The notes: generated from the sequence alone by a model not told the origin. Shown: positions 26,682-35,000, numbered from the stretch's first letter. The stretch: 64,000 bases of DNA from Mycetohabitans endofungorum (GCF_002927045.1 NZ_PRDW01000013.1:1-64000), one strand, 5' to 3'. Numbers and translations: made by a program.

Positions 26682-26876
26682 ATGATCGAATTCAATATAT
26701 CCGGCATGAACTGCCAGCATTGTGTCAAAGCGGTTACCGAGTCGCTCCACGCGCTCGATGTGCATGCCCGAGTCGATGTCCACCTCGAACGAGGCCAAGT
26801 GACGGTCGACAGTACCCAACCCCGCGCCGCGCTGAAAGCGGCGATCGAGGATGCCGGCTATACAGTGAATGAATAA
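26682..26876 (+). CDS. CopZ-like copper chaperone (HMA domain)
   Basis: A 64-residue stand-alone heavy-metal-associated domain. The metal motif is MNCQHC with Cys11 and Cys14, and the fold ends in the usual 'EDAGYTVNE'. Such chaperones bind copper(I) in the cytoplasm and pass it to a P-type ATPase or to CueR. The start ATG follows GACAGGAG. Divergent from cueR, it is probably copper-induced. In many Burkholderia a copA gene is close by, but none is in this window. Confidence 0.9.
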   Translation: MIEFNISGMNCQHCVKAVTESLHALDVHARVDVHLERGQVTVDSTQPRAALKAAIEDAGYTVNE

Positions 26877-26886
26877 GCGAGGCAGG

Positions 26887-27276
26887 ATGAGTCAGCCTGT
26901 TGTGCCGCGCGGCGGTGCCAAAGTGGCCATCATCGGTGCATCCGATCTGCTTGGCCGGGCGCTTGCCGCCGAATTCGCAGGCCAACTGGAGTGGAACACC
27001 CTCGCGACCTGGCGTCGGCTCGATCGGTGCACGGCCCCGCCGCCCATGGCGCGGCCAGGGCACCAGCGGCGGAAACGGCCGAGATGATGGCGCTGGACAT
27101 CCTAGACACCGGCGCACTCGAGCATTTTTTCGCGGCGCACCGGCCCGATGCCGTGGTGGTCTGCGCCGCCGAACGGTGACCTGACGTCTGCGAACGCCAT
27201 CCGGATATGGCGCGTGCGATCAACGTCGGGGCACTGGCGAGGATCGGTGCGCTCGGCGCCAGGTATCGCACCTGAA
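26887..27276 (+). pseudogene. Broken RmlD/MAT2B-like NAD-dependent SDR gene
   Basis: The first part, from ATG at 26887, encodes 'GAKVAIIGASDLLGRALAAE', a Rossmann start with GxSxLLG. The reading frame then shifts by about 26990-27090, and the continuation 'LDILDTGALEHFFAAHRPDA' VVVCAAER is in another frame. A TGA at 27177-27179 interrupts exactly where an Arg codon is expected (AAER-stop-PDVCERHPDMARAINV). The frame then ends at 27274-27276, leaving about 120 of nearly 300 codons. It is therefore a frameshifted, nonsense-mutated and truncated gene of the dTDP-4-dehydrorhamnose-reductase-like family. Confidence 0.8.
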
Positions 27277-27471
27277 TATTGGGCATCTCGAGCGAGCCAG
27301 TGGCTTTTTGGTCACGGGTGCGCGCAGCGCCGAGGCGGCCCGGCGAGCTTGACAGATTCTCGATGATAATTGTCCTGACAGCGTGTTTAAGCCAAATTAA
27401 ACTCAACGTCGCACCATGATGGTACGCCCGCATCGGCTACCTCAGCCCTCGACCCACAAACGAGAAAATCG

Positions 27472-28728
27472 ATGTCCACGCTCGACAAGCAGACCGCGGC
27501 CACCGCAGAAATTTCCGGCGGCGCCACACTTAGCGCCGCCGCCACGCAGGCCGGCGCAACCGTGTTTCCGGTGCTCGGCGCAATCAGCGTCTCGCACCTG
27601 CTCAACGATATGATTCAGTCGTTGATCCTGGCAATCTATCCGATGCTCAAGGCCAACTTCCAATTAAGCTTTGGCCAGATTGGGCTGATCACGCTAACCT
27701 ATCAGGTCACTGCCTCGCTGCTGCAGCCGCTCGTGGGCCTGTACACCGACAAGCACCCGAAACCGTTCTCGCTGCCCATCGGCATGGGTTTCACATTGTG
27801 TGGATTGCTCCTAATGTCCGTGGCCGGCACTTTCCCGATGCTGTTGCTGGCCGCATCGCTAGTCGGTTGCGGCTCGTCGGTGTTCCATCCCGAGTCCTCG
27901 CGCGTCGCGCGCATGGCCTCTGGCGGCCGTCACGGACTCGCGCAGTCTCTGTTTCAGGTCGGCGGCAACTTCGGCACCTCGCTCGGACCGTTGCTGGCCG
28001 CTTGGATCGTGATCCCGCACGGGCAGCCGAGCATCGCCTGGTTCTCGCTCGCGGCGCTGGTCGGCATCGTGATCCTGTTCAATGTCGGACGCTGGTACCG
28101 TAGCCATCCGTCTACGAAGAAGTCCCGCTCCAGCACGGCCCGCGTGGCGTTGGCGCGCTCGCGCATCGCCACCGCCATCGGTGTGCTGATGCTGTTGATA
28201 TTCTCGAAATACTTCTACTTGGCCAGCATCAACAGTTACCTTACCTTTTACATGATCGACAAATTCCACCTGTCGGTGCAATCGGCACAGGTTCATTTGT
28301 TCATCTTCCTCGCGTCAGTCGCCGCCGGCACGGTGATCGGCGGACCCATCGGTGACCGGATCGGTCGCAAGTATGTCATATGGGCATCGATTCTCGGCGT
28401 CGCCCCCTTCACATTGGCGCTGCCGTACGCCAACCTATTCTGGTCCAGTGTGCTGCTGGCCATCATCGGCGTGGTAATCGCGTCGGCCTTCTCCGCGATC
28501 CTCGTGTATGCGCAGGAGCTGATCCCCGGCAAGGTGGGCATGATCGCCGGCCTGTTCTTCGGCTTTGCGTTCGGCATGGGCGGCGTGGGCGCCGCCGTGC
28601 TCGGCTGGCTGGCCGATACCACCAGCGTGCGGTTCGTCTACCACGTGTGTGCATTCCTGCCGTTGATCGGCATCGTCACCATCCTGCTGCCGAACCTAGA
28701 ACGCCCACGCGCCGGCCAGTCGGCATGA
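27472..28728 (+). CDS. fsr: Fosmidomycin resistance-type MFS efflux transporter
   Basis: Inner-membrane drug exporter of the major facilitator superfamily, 418 residues, 12 predicted membrane segments. It tracks E. coli Fsr over its length: 'LGAISVSHLLNDMIQSLILA' at about 36-55, 'VFHPESSRVARMASGGRHGL' in the loop between helices 4 and 5, KYFYLASI at about 245, 'GTVIGGPIGDRIGRKYVIW' and 'AFSAILVYAQELIPGKVGMI'. The N-terminal 30 residues are variable. It stands alone after the broken SDR gene; the natural substrate is unknown. Confidence 0.92.
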   Translation: MSTLDKQTAATAEISGGATLSAAATQAGATVFPVLGAISVSHLLNDMIQSLILAIYPMLKANFQLSFGQIGLITLTYQVTASLLQPLVGLYTDKHPKPFSLPIGMGFTLCGLLLMSVAGTFPMLLLAASLVGCGSSVFHPESSRVARMASGGRHGLAQSLFQVGGNFGTSLGPLLAAWIVIPHGQPSIAWFSLAALVGIVILFNVGRWYRSHPSTKKSRSSTARVALARSRIATAIGVLMLLIFSKYFYLASINSYLTFYMIDKFHLSVQSAQVHLFIFLASVAAGTVIGGPIGDRIGRKYVIWASILGVAPFTLALPYANLFWSSVLLAIIGVVIASAFSAILVYAQELIPGKVGMIAGLFFGFAFGMGGVGAAVLGWLADTTSVRFVYHVCAFLPLIGIVTILLPNLERPRAGQSA

Positions 28729-28876
28729 TCCGCGCTTGCCGCGGCCGCCATACCGCTGTTTCGCGAACGCTGTCGGCGCCCTGCCGAATGTCGTGGCCAA
28801 GGCACGCCATGCGCGCAGTTATACTTGTGCCATACCACAATCCTTCCCTTGTCGATTTCGCGTCATTGTCCCCACC

Positions 28877-29572
28877 ATGCCAGACCTTGCGCCGACCACC
28901 TGGGCCCTCATTACTGCGTTCGGCGGAGCGGGCGCCATGCTGCCCGTCGCCGCGGCCATCGCGCTGTGGCTCGTCGTGAGCCATACCTGGCGCAGCGCGC
29001 TCGCGTGGTCCGGCTTTCTCGCTGCCGGTATCGCGCTCGTGCTGGTCACCAAGGTGGCCTTCCTCGGCTGGGGCATTGGCATACGCTCACTGGATTTCAC
29101 CGGCATTAGCGGCCATTCGATGCTGGCGACCGCGGTACTGCCGGCCGCAGCGTTCCTGAGCACGCGCGGCGCACCGGTCATGCTACGACTGGCAGTGCTA
29201 GCCGCGGGACTCGTCTCGGGTGCCGGGATCGGCGTATCGCGGGTCGCGCTAGATGCACATTCGGTGTCCGAAGTGGTTGCCGGCTGCGCGCTTGGCGCGG
29301 CTGTGTCGCTGGGCTGGATCGCATGGGCGGCGACGCGCGAGCCGAACCCAGCCGCGCGTGTATCGCGCTGGGTCGTGGCCGCGAGCCTGTTCGGGCTCGC
29401 CGTATCACTGCACAGCTATCATGCACCGACTCACCGGTGGGTCACACGGATTGCACTGTACCTGTCCGGCCACGAGCGGCCATTCGTGCGAGTACGCTGG
29501 AAAGCCTACCGGCCGCCGATACTGGGCCAGGCGCTCGACGTGCAGCCGATCGACATGCGGCCGCGCTCATAG
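28877..29572 (+). CDS. PAP2-family phosphatase (membrane)
   Basis: Predicted integral membrane lipid phosphatase of the phosphatidic acid phosphatase type 2 superfamily, 231 residues from the ATG at 28877. About six hydrophobic segments are visible. Motif 2 is ISGHS (usually PSGH) at about 76-80 and motif 3 is 'GVSRVALDAHSVSEVVAG' (usually SR-x5-H-x3-D). Motif 1 (KX6RP) is weak: a KVAFLGWG segment precedes but Arg-Pro is missing. Activity is therefore uncertain. The C-terminal 40 residues form a soluble tail. Confidence 0.75.
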   Translation: MPDLAPTTWALITAFGGAGAMLPVAAAIALWLVVSHTWRSALAWSGFLAAGIALVLVTKVAFLGWGIGIRSLDFTGISGHSMLATAVLPAAAFLSTRGAPVMLRLAVLAAGLVSGAGIGVSRVALDAHSVSEVVAGCALGAAVSLGWIAWAATREPNPAARVSRWVVAASLFGLAVSLHSYHAPTHRWVTRIALYLSGHERPFVRVRWKAYRPPILGQALDVQPIDMRPRS

Positions 29573-29602
29573 CGATGCTTTCGCGCTGCGAGCCGCCTTA
29601 GC

Positions 29603-29772
29603 CTAGCCGGCTTCGGCCATTCCAATCGGGACAATTGCGGGTCCGCGGCAGCATTGATCGACTGTCTCGCCGCCGCATAGTCGCGGATGAACCCGCGTTG
29701 CATGCGTGCAGCCAGCTGCAACGCGATCACCGCGTCATTGCCGGTGCCGAGCGCGTACCGGAACCGCTTGAC
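29603..29772 (-). pseudogene. Possible CHAD-domain remnant
   Basis: On the minus strand one frame gives RFRYALGTGNDAVIALQLAA followed by RMQRGFIRDYAAARQSINAA. The words LG-x-x-NDA and the F-x-x-x-x-AAR helix are reminiscent of the end of CHAD domains (polyphosphate-associated helical domains). There is no start codon in context and no domain N-terminus, so I treat this as an uncertain relic. The remaining interval 29573-30053 holds nothing else I can support. Confidence 0.25.
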
Positions 29773-30053
29773 TCGGATACGCTGTACATGCCGCTCGCGG
29801 ACGGACCGACGCGCCGTCGGGACCGTCCCCTCTTAGATGGATAAAGGAATATCCCGATTCTAAGCGTGCAGCATGCGGGTACGCATGCCTCATCGCCGCA
29901 TGCGCACCGAGCCAAAAGACGTCAACGATGTTGCACTTAAAGGAACGTAGCTAGCGAGAAGCCCATCAGCCAACGTAGAATAGGCCACTCGTCGGATGAA
30001 CGCGTAACACGCGGCTCCGGCGAGGGTTCTCAACTACTGGGCATTTCAATACG

Positions 30054-30506
30054 ATGGCCACGAAAAAACCAACGACGAAAACCTCTGCAAAACCTGTAGC
30101 GAAAAAAGCCGCTGCGACGAAGGCCCCTGCCAAGAAGGCCCTTGCAAAGAAAGCCCCGGCGAAAAAGGCGGCTGTCGCCAACGGCGTCGCTGCACCGATC
30201 AAGGAGACTTTCACGAAGGCCAGCCTCAGCGCCCATATCGCCGAACGCGCACAAGTCGAGCCCAAAGCCGCCAAGGCCGTGCTCGCCGCGCTGGAGCAGA
30301 CGGTCCTCGGCGCCGTGCACAAGAGGGGGGCGGGCGAATTCACGCTGCCCGGCCTGCTGAAAATCACGGTGCAAGCCGTGCCGGCCAAGAAGCGCCGTTT
30401 CGGCAAGGATCCGTTTACCGGCGAGGAACGGTGGTTCGATGCAAAGCCGGCCACGATTCGCATCAAGGCACGTGCGCTGAAGAAGCTCAAGGACGCTGCA
30501 GCGTAA
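30054..30506 (+). CDS. HU-family DNA-binding protein with lysine/alanine-rich tail
   Basis: Histone-like nucleoid protein of 150 residues. Residues 1-45 are a repeat-rich tail built from AKK, PAKK and KKA units, resembling eukaryotic histone H1 tails. The HU/IHF fold occupies about 50-150 with 'TKASLSAHIAERAQVEPKAA' as the dimerisation helices and 'GAGEFTLPGLLKITVQAVPA' as the saddle. Such tailed HU proteins occur in Burkholderia and Bordetella and compact DNA. Start codon at 30054; a very strong terminator follows at 30557. Confidence 0.9.
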   Translation: MATKKPTTKTSAKPVAKKAAATKAPAKKALAKKAPAKKAAVANGVAAPIKETFTKASLSAHIAERAQVEPKAAKAVLAALEQTVLGAVHKRGAGEFTLPGLLKITVQAVPAKKRRFGKDPFTGEERWFDAKPATIRIKARALKKLKDAAA

Positions 30507-30556
30507 GCACGCAACGCACATGCCGCGCCCGTCGCGTGGCGCGTACATGGAGCGGG

Positions 30557-30598
30557 TGCCGCAACCGGGGAATGTGCCCCGAGTTGCGGCATTTTTTT
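30557..30598 (+). terminator. Strong intrinsic terminator of the HU-like gene
   Basis: tgccgcaac (30557-30565) pairs with gttgcggca (30583-30591), with an inner cgggg/cccc(g) stem, followed by a run of seven T (30592-30598). Confidence 0.9.
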
Positions 30599-30769
30599 GT
30601 GGCGTGACACCCCCACCGGATTCTCATGCCGGCGACGCATACGCTACGATTGAGCGCATAACGACACGCACGGCATCGTGCCGGTCAGCGCGCCAAGCCG
30701 GCCCGGCAAACTTCCGCTACGATGCTCCCTGACGACTTCCTTTCACTTTCAACAAGTGGAGCATTCGCG

Positions 30770-31564
30770 ATGAAAATCGATCTGTCAGGAAAAACCGCCG
30801 CCGTCAGCGGCTCGACCGCTGGCATTGGACTCGCGATCGCAACAGGATTGGCCGCAGCCGGCGCGCTCACGATCGTCAACGGCCGCAAGCAGGATTCCGT
30901 GGACAACGCATTGCGCACGATCCGCGCGGCCGTGCCGGACGCCGCGCTGCGCGGCTTCGCCGCGGACCTGTCGCATGCGCACGGTTGCGATGCGTTCAGC
31001 GCCGCGTTCCCCGACGTCGACATCTTGGTGAACAACCTCGGCGTGTTCGGGCCCGGCGACATCTTCTCGACGCCCGATGAGGATTGGCACCGCTATTTCG
31101 AAGCGAACGTAATGTCCGGCGTGCGGCTGACACGCAGCTACTTGAAAAGCATGATGGAGCGCCGCTGGGGACGCGTGGTGTTCATCTCATCGGAATCGGC
31201 GCTCAACATCCCACCAGACATGCTTGCGTACGGCTTATCCAAGACCGCGCAGTTGTCGATCGCGCGCGGCATCGCGAAATACGCAGCCGGCAGCGGCGTC
31301 ACGGTCAATTCCGTACTACCGGGGCCAACGCTGTCGGCGGGCTTTCGCACGATGGTCGAACAACCGGCGCTTGAACAAGGTAAAAGCGTCGAGCAAGTCG
31401 CTGACGAATTCGTCGTGACCCATCGCGGCAGCTCGATCCTACGTCGTGCAGCCACGCCCGAGGAAGTCGCAAACATGGTCGTGTACGTGTGCTCGCCACA
31501 AGCCAGCGCCACAACCGGTGCCGCATTGCGTGTGGACGGTGGTGTGGTCGATACGATCGCATAA
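30770..31564 (+). CDS. SDR family oxidoreductase
   Basis: NAD(P)-dependent short-chain dehydrogenase, 264 residues from the ATG at 30770 (GGAG nine bases before). Cofactor motif SGSTAGIG is at 13-20, NNLG at about 88-91, and the catalytic residues are Ser140/141, Tyr154 and Lys158 (AYGLSK). The first Gly of the usual TG start is preceded by Ser in place of Thr. It resembles the oxidoreductases annotated as 3-oxoacyl-ACP reductase-like in Burkholderia, but the substrate cannot be inferred. It follows the HU-like gene after its terminator and is a single-gene unit. Confidence 0.87.
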   Translation: MKIDLSGKTAAVSGSTAGIGLAIATGLAAAGALTIVNGRKQDSVDNALRTIRAAVPDAALRGFAADLSHAHGCDAFSAAFPDVDILVNNLGVFGPGDIFSTPDEDWHRYFEANVMSGVRLTRSYLKSMMERRWGRVVFISSESALNIPPDMLAYGLSKTAQLSIARGIAKYAAGSGVTVNSVLPGPTLSAGFRTMVEQPALEQGKSVEQVADEFVVTHRGSSILRRAATPEEVANMVVYVCSPQASATTGAALRVDGGVVDTIA

Positions 31565-31722
31565 TCGCGACCGGCGCGCGGTACGGCGGCCACAACACAT
31601 GTTAATGGCCGCGCCCCCATCCCGCGCTTTCGTTGATCGCAGTGTGGCTGGCAGATCACCTGCTGTTCGCGCGTCAAACCGAGCGCGGAGCGCTGGAAAA
31701 GCAAATTAGCCGTTTGGCCGAC

Positions 31723-31750
31723 TTGTAAGAATCTTTATCTGGACTATATT
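31723..31750 (+). promoter_or_regulatory. Promoter of the Xre/RES toxin-antitoxin operon
   Basis: TTGTAA (31723-31728) and TATATT (31745-31750), 16 bases apart, lie in an AT-rich island about 34 bases before the antitoxin start codon. Confidence 0.5.
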
Positions 31751-31761
31751 AGATTTATAGT
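31743..31761 (+). promoter_or_regulatory. Palindromic candidate operator over the toxin-antitoxin promoter
   Basis: actata (31743-31748) and tatagt (31756-31761) form a 6-bp inverted repeat with a 7-base spacer that covers the -10 element. This is the position expected for autorepression by an Xre-type antitoxin. Confidence 0.45.
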
Positions 31762-31783
31762 TCATGTATAGATGAGGTACCCG

Positions 31784-32221
31784 ATGAGCCGCCCGATCCG
31801 AATCGCTGAAGGAGCCGCCGCACCAATACCACCTGCCCGCCAGCCAACACTGGCCGAAATGTCCGCCGCTGGACTGCGCGCATTCTTCAACATTGCCCAC
31901 GACTGGCAACTGTCGGTTGATGAACAACTCGTGCTGTTGGGCTCCCCGGGGCGCTCGACGTTTTTCAAGTGGAAAGCCGCGCCCGATGCGGCACGGCTGT
32001 CACGCGATACGCTCGAGCGACTCTCGCATTTGCTCGGCATTTACAAGGCGCTGCAGATCCTGCTGCCGCAGCCGGATGCCGCCGACGGCTGGGTGAAGCG
32101 ACCCAACAGTGCGCCACCGTTCAACGGCAAACGCGCGCTGGACCGGATGCTGGCAGGCAATCTCAGCGACCTGGTCGCCGTGCGGCAATATCTTGACGCG
32201 ATGCGCGGAGGTTGGGCTTGA
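31784..32221 (+). CDS. Xre/MbcA/ParS-type antitoxin (DUF2384)
   Basis: Antitoxin partner of the RES-domain toxin. I use the ATG at 31784, with GAGG six bases before it; an in-frame ATG at 31772 is less well placed. The 145-residue protein has an N-terminal helix-turn-helix-like region (about 25-80, including 'LSVDEQLVLLGSPGRSTFFK') and a C-terminal MbcA/ParS/Xre toxin-binding domain (about 85-145) with 'RPNSAPPFNGKRALDRMLAG' and a terminal hydrophobic helix. In characterised pairs this C-terminus plugs the active site of the toxin. The stop overlaps the toxin start. Confidence 0.88.
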   Translation: MSRPIRIAEGAAAPIPPARQPTLAEMSAAGLRAFFNIAHDWQLSVDEQLVLLGSPGRSTFFKWKAAPDAARLSRDTLERLSHLLGIYKALQILLPQPDAADGWVKRPNSAPPFNGKRALDRMLAGNLSDLVAVRQYLDAMRGGWA

Positions 32222-32988
32222 ACGACGAGCACAGCACTGCCCAGCCTTCCAGCAACATCCAAGGCGGGGTCCGCGAGCCGTCACTTGCGGCACTGCGCGA
32301 CCCGGGCTGCTGGCCCATCGCCAAGGTCCAATGGCAGCCTGCCTACCGTGTCGTGCCGACACGCTTGCCGGCGATCACCCTATTCGATCGCGTCGCATCG
32401 GCCAGCGACTTCGACACGCTGTACGCGCTCGAGGCGATCACCAACGATCGCCTGCGCACCGAAGTCGGCGAAATCGACCTGGTGCCGCCCGAGGAACGCC
32501 GCTTCGGTCCAGGCTACGGTCCAATCATGGCGGCGCTTACCCATCTGAATCCCGCTGGCAGTCGCTTCTCGCCGGGTACATTCGGCGTGTTCTATTGCGC
32601 ACGCGACGCACGTACTGCGATCGCCGAAACCCGCTATCACACCGCGTTGTTCCTGTCGGCGACGCATGAGCCGCCGATGCGTCAGCCCATGCGGCTCTAC
32701 ACCGTTATCGCGCAAGGCAACGTGCTGGATCTGCGTGACCAACGAGATACCCTCGCGCCGACCATCCTGCATCCGCACGATTACACGTTCGGCCAGGCGC
32801 TCGGTACAGCCGCCCGCCATGCAGGCCACGCGGGCATCGCGTATCCTTCCGTGCGCGACCCGCATGGCGAGTGCCTGGCGGCGTTTCGGACCACGCTGCT
32901 GCGGCAATGCCACCATGCCGCCTACCTGGAATACAACTGGAACGGCAGCCGCATCGACGTCGTGTTCGAATTGACCCAGGTCGGCTAA
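32218..32988 (+). CDS. RES-domain toxin (NAD+-consuming)
   Basis: Toxin of the RES-Xre family; characterised relatives deplete NAD+. The TTG at 32218 overlaps the antitoxin TGA and has GGAGG seven bases upstream. The 256-residue protein contains the RES fold with all three name-giving residues in place: Arg116 (SRFSPG), Glu137 (AIAETRYH) and Ser211 (AYPSVRD). The family phrase 'GTFGVFYCARDARTAIAETR' is clear. It is a coupled second gene, as usual. Its stop codon overlaps that of the convergent phosphatase gene. Confidence 0.9.
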   Translation: MNDEHSTAQPSSNIQGGVREPSLAALRDPGCWPIAKVQWQPAYRVVPTRLPAITLFDRVASASDFDTLYALEAITNDRLRTEVGEIDLVPPEERRFGPGYGPIMAALTHLNPAGSRFSPGTFGVFYCARDARTAIAETRYHTALFLSATHEPPMRQPMRLYTVIAQGNVLDLRDQRDTLAPTILHPHDYTFGQALGTAARHAGHAGIAYPSVRDPHGECLAAFRTTLLRQCHHAAYLEYNWNGSRIDVVFELTQVG

Positions 32989-33731
32989 CCGTGCGTTGGC
33001 CAGTCCAACGACGCGGCGCCCCGCCGTAGCGCCTCGCGAGTCGAGATCGCATGGATGCGGCCGCTATGCACGTCCACTATCGACAGCGCACCATGCGGCA
33101 AGAACGCGCCCGTATCGACGAACGTCTGCGCGCCGACCGTGCGGACCTCGGGCACCGGCGTATGCCCGCAGTAAGTATGCGACAGTCCCCGCTGCACGCG
33201 CGGGTCGCCTCCGCCCGCGATCAACTGCCGCCCCCACAGCAGGCGCGCGCGCGTGCGCTCGTCGAATTGCGCGGCATCCAGTGTGAGGTCGTCGCCGAAG
33301 AACTCGGCATGCAGCACGTTGAAGCGCCGCGCGCCGGCGCCTACGACACGCGCCAGCGGCAAGCGCCTAACGCGCGCCGCGTAGTGGCCCAGCATCCCGG
33401 CCGGCAGCGCGCGTGCCCACGCACCGCCTATCGGGTCCCAGGCCGTCTGTGGCAACACGCCGTCGGCCACGTCGCACATCACTTCCTCGTGATTGCCCTG
33501 GACCGCGAAGAACCATGGCATCTTCAACAACGCGAGCGCCTCGACGGGATGGTCGCCGCGATCGACCAAGTCTCCGACCGAAAACAGACGGTCGTGCGCT
33601 GCATGGAACCTCACTTGCGCTAGCAGATAGCGCAGCGCATCGGTGCAGCCGTGCAGGTCACCGACGACGAAATCGCGCCCTGTGTCATTCCACGGATGAA
33701 ACGCGACAAAACGGTAAGCAGCATCGTTCAT
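32985..33731 (-). CDS. Calcineurin-like metallophosphatase (PPP family, PrpA/ApaH-like)
   Basis: Predicted cytoplasmic protein phosphatase or dinucleotide tetraphosphatase, 248 residues from the ATG at 33731. The metal-binding motifs stand in order: GDLHG at 24-28, GDLVDRG at 53-59, GNHEE at 79-83, and later HAEF and GHTPVPEV. The short spacing and 'QGNHEEVM' resemble lambda phosphatase and PrpA more than ApaH. Its TAG (32985-32987) overlaps the TAA of the RES toxin gene, so the two genes are tail to tail with three bases shared. Confidence 0.88.
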   Translation of the reverse strand: MNDAAYRFVAFHPWNDTGRDFVVGDLHGCTDALRYLLAQVRFHAAHDRLFSVGDLVDRGDHPVEALALLKMPWFFAVQGNHEEVMCDVADGVLPQTAWDPIGGAWARALPAGMLGHYAARVRRLPLARVVGAGARRFNVLHAEFFGDDLTLDAAQFDERTRARLLWGRQLIAGGGDPRVQRGLSHTYCGHTPVPEVRTVGAQTFVDTGAFLPHGALSIVDVHSGRIHAISTREALRRGAASLDWPTHG

Positions 33732-33832
33732 GATGTCGATGATAGCCCCGTCGCGCCGTCTCCGTATGCGTCTGGTGTAACGTATCGGACGCCGGCAGCC
33801 CGGCTGCACGGCATCACGCGCCACCTCAACCG

Positions 33833-34111
33833 TTGGAACGACATCGCGATGAGTTGGAAACCACTTCCTCACCTGCTGCCGTTCCACCCCAGTTGCTGCT
33901 GGCCATCGCCATCGGCACACTCACAGGCGCAGCATTTTCCCAATTCGCTGCTGAGCACCGCCCACCCACGACCACAAGCGCGGCGAGGACGTGCGCCAGG
34001 CTGGCCGTGCTGTCCGAGTTGACCGACGAATGGCTGGCCGCGTGGCGTAGTTGGTCCAAGCTCAATACGCCGCAGCGTCGCGCTGTTGCCAGCGGACAAG
34101 CCGACGGCTAG
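33833..34111 (+). other. Possible small hypothetical gene or remnant
   Basis: An open frame from TTG 33833 to TAG encodes about 92 residues. The last third (LSELTDEWLAAWRSWSKLNT) has protein-like composition and GC-rich third positions, but there is no ribosome-binding site and I recognise no family. The interval 33732-34196 otherwise holds nothing supported. Confidence 0.2.
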
Positions 34112-34196
34112 GCGCCGCGGCCGAGGCGATGCTGTACCACAGACGCTAGTTGGCTGCTGGCCGACGCGCACCGCAGCGCGCAAGCCGGCGGCTTGC

Positions 34197-35000
34197 TCAT
34201 CCGCGCTCGGGCAGCGTCAGCGCGATCGAGGTGAAACCATCGGTCCCGCTCGCCGCGCTCGATTTGCCGCCGTGCGCCAGCACGACGCGCTGCGTGACGG
34301 ACAGCGCGAGCGGCATCCCGTCGGCGCCCTGCACCGGTGTCGTCCCGCGCAAGAATGGTTCGAACGCATGGGGCAAGTCCGGGTTGGTCAGCGCATCGGA
34401 CGGTTGGAACCGGATGACCGACCGCCATACACCGTCCTCAAAGACGTTTTCCATGCTAACCGTCCCGCCAGGGCGCGACGCGTCCACGGCATACGCCAAC
34501 GCCGCCCACAGCGCCTGCGCAATGCGCGCGCCGTCCGCCACAATCGAGATACGTGACGGCGGCCAGCGCACCTCGATCGCCGTGGCGCGTTCGCGCGCGA
34601 AAGTCGCATCCAGGCACTGCACAACGTGTGCGACGACACGTTCGACGTCGAGCATCGTCTTGTCTAGCGGCAGCGCCTTGCTTTGCTCGCGGGTAGCGTC
34701 GATGACATCCTCGATAATGCGTACCTGCTGCTCCACGCCCGTGCGCAAGCCGGCCAATGCCCGCGCAATGGTGGGCTCGGCCTGCCCCACCTTGCTCTCC
34801 AGGACGTAGATCCAACTGTGAATGCCGTTGAGCGGACTGCGCAAGTCATGCGACGCCACCGACAACACGCGATCGCGCGCAAACAAGGCGGCAACGGTCT
34901 GCAGGTAGGCCGCGCGGGCGACCAACGCATCGTCGGGCTCACCGTCGAAGTTACCCGATGCAGGAATAGAGCGACTCAATACAATTTCTCCGTTTGGCAA
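34197..35000 (-). CDS. Histidine-kinase-like protein with degenerate ATP-binding domain
   Basis: A 267-residue soluble protein without membrane segments. A HisKA dimerisation helix carries a good phosphoacceptor box, 'LSVASHDLRSPLNGIHSW' (His51). The following HATPase part is eroded: the N-box segment reads IAQALWAALAYAVDAS, without the Asn that binds magnesium-ATP, and the G1 region reads FQPSDALTNPDLPHAFEPF, without DxGxG. A G2-like 'GMPLALSVTQRVVLAHGGKS' remains. It may be a pseudokinase or phosphotransfer scaffold, or a decaying gene; the frame is intact. No response regulator is adjacent. Confidence 0.75.
   Translation of the reverse strand: MPNGEIVLSRSIPASGNFDGEPDDALVARAAYLQTVAALFARDRVLSVASHDLRSPLNGIHSWIYVLESKVGQAEPTIARALAGLRTGVEQQVRIIEDVIDATREQSKALPLDKTMLDVERVVAHVVQCLDATFARERATAIEVRWPPSRISIVADGARIAQALWAALAYAVDASRPGGTVSMENVFEDGVWRSVIRFQPSDALTNPDLPHAFEPFLRGTTPVQGADGMPLALSVTQRVVLAHGGKSSAASGTDGFTSIALTLPERG

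Noticed and set aside
27349-27370. Promoter TTGACA/GATAAT before fsr
   Set aside because: The hexamers are only about 10 bases apart, too close for sigma-70.
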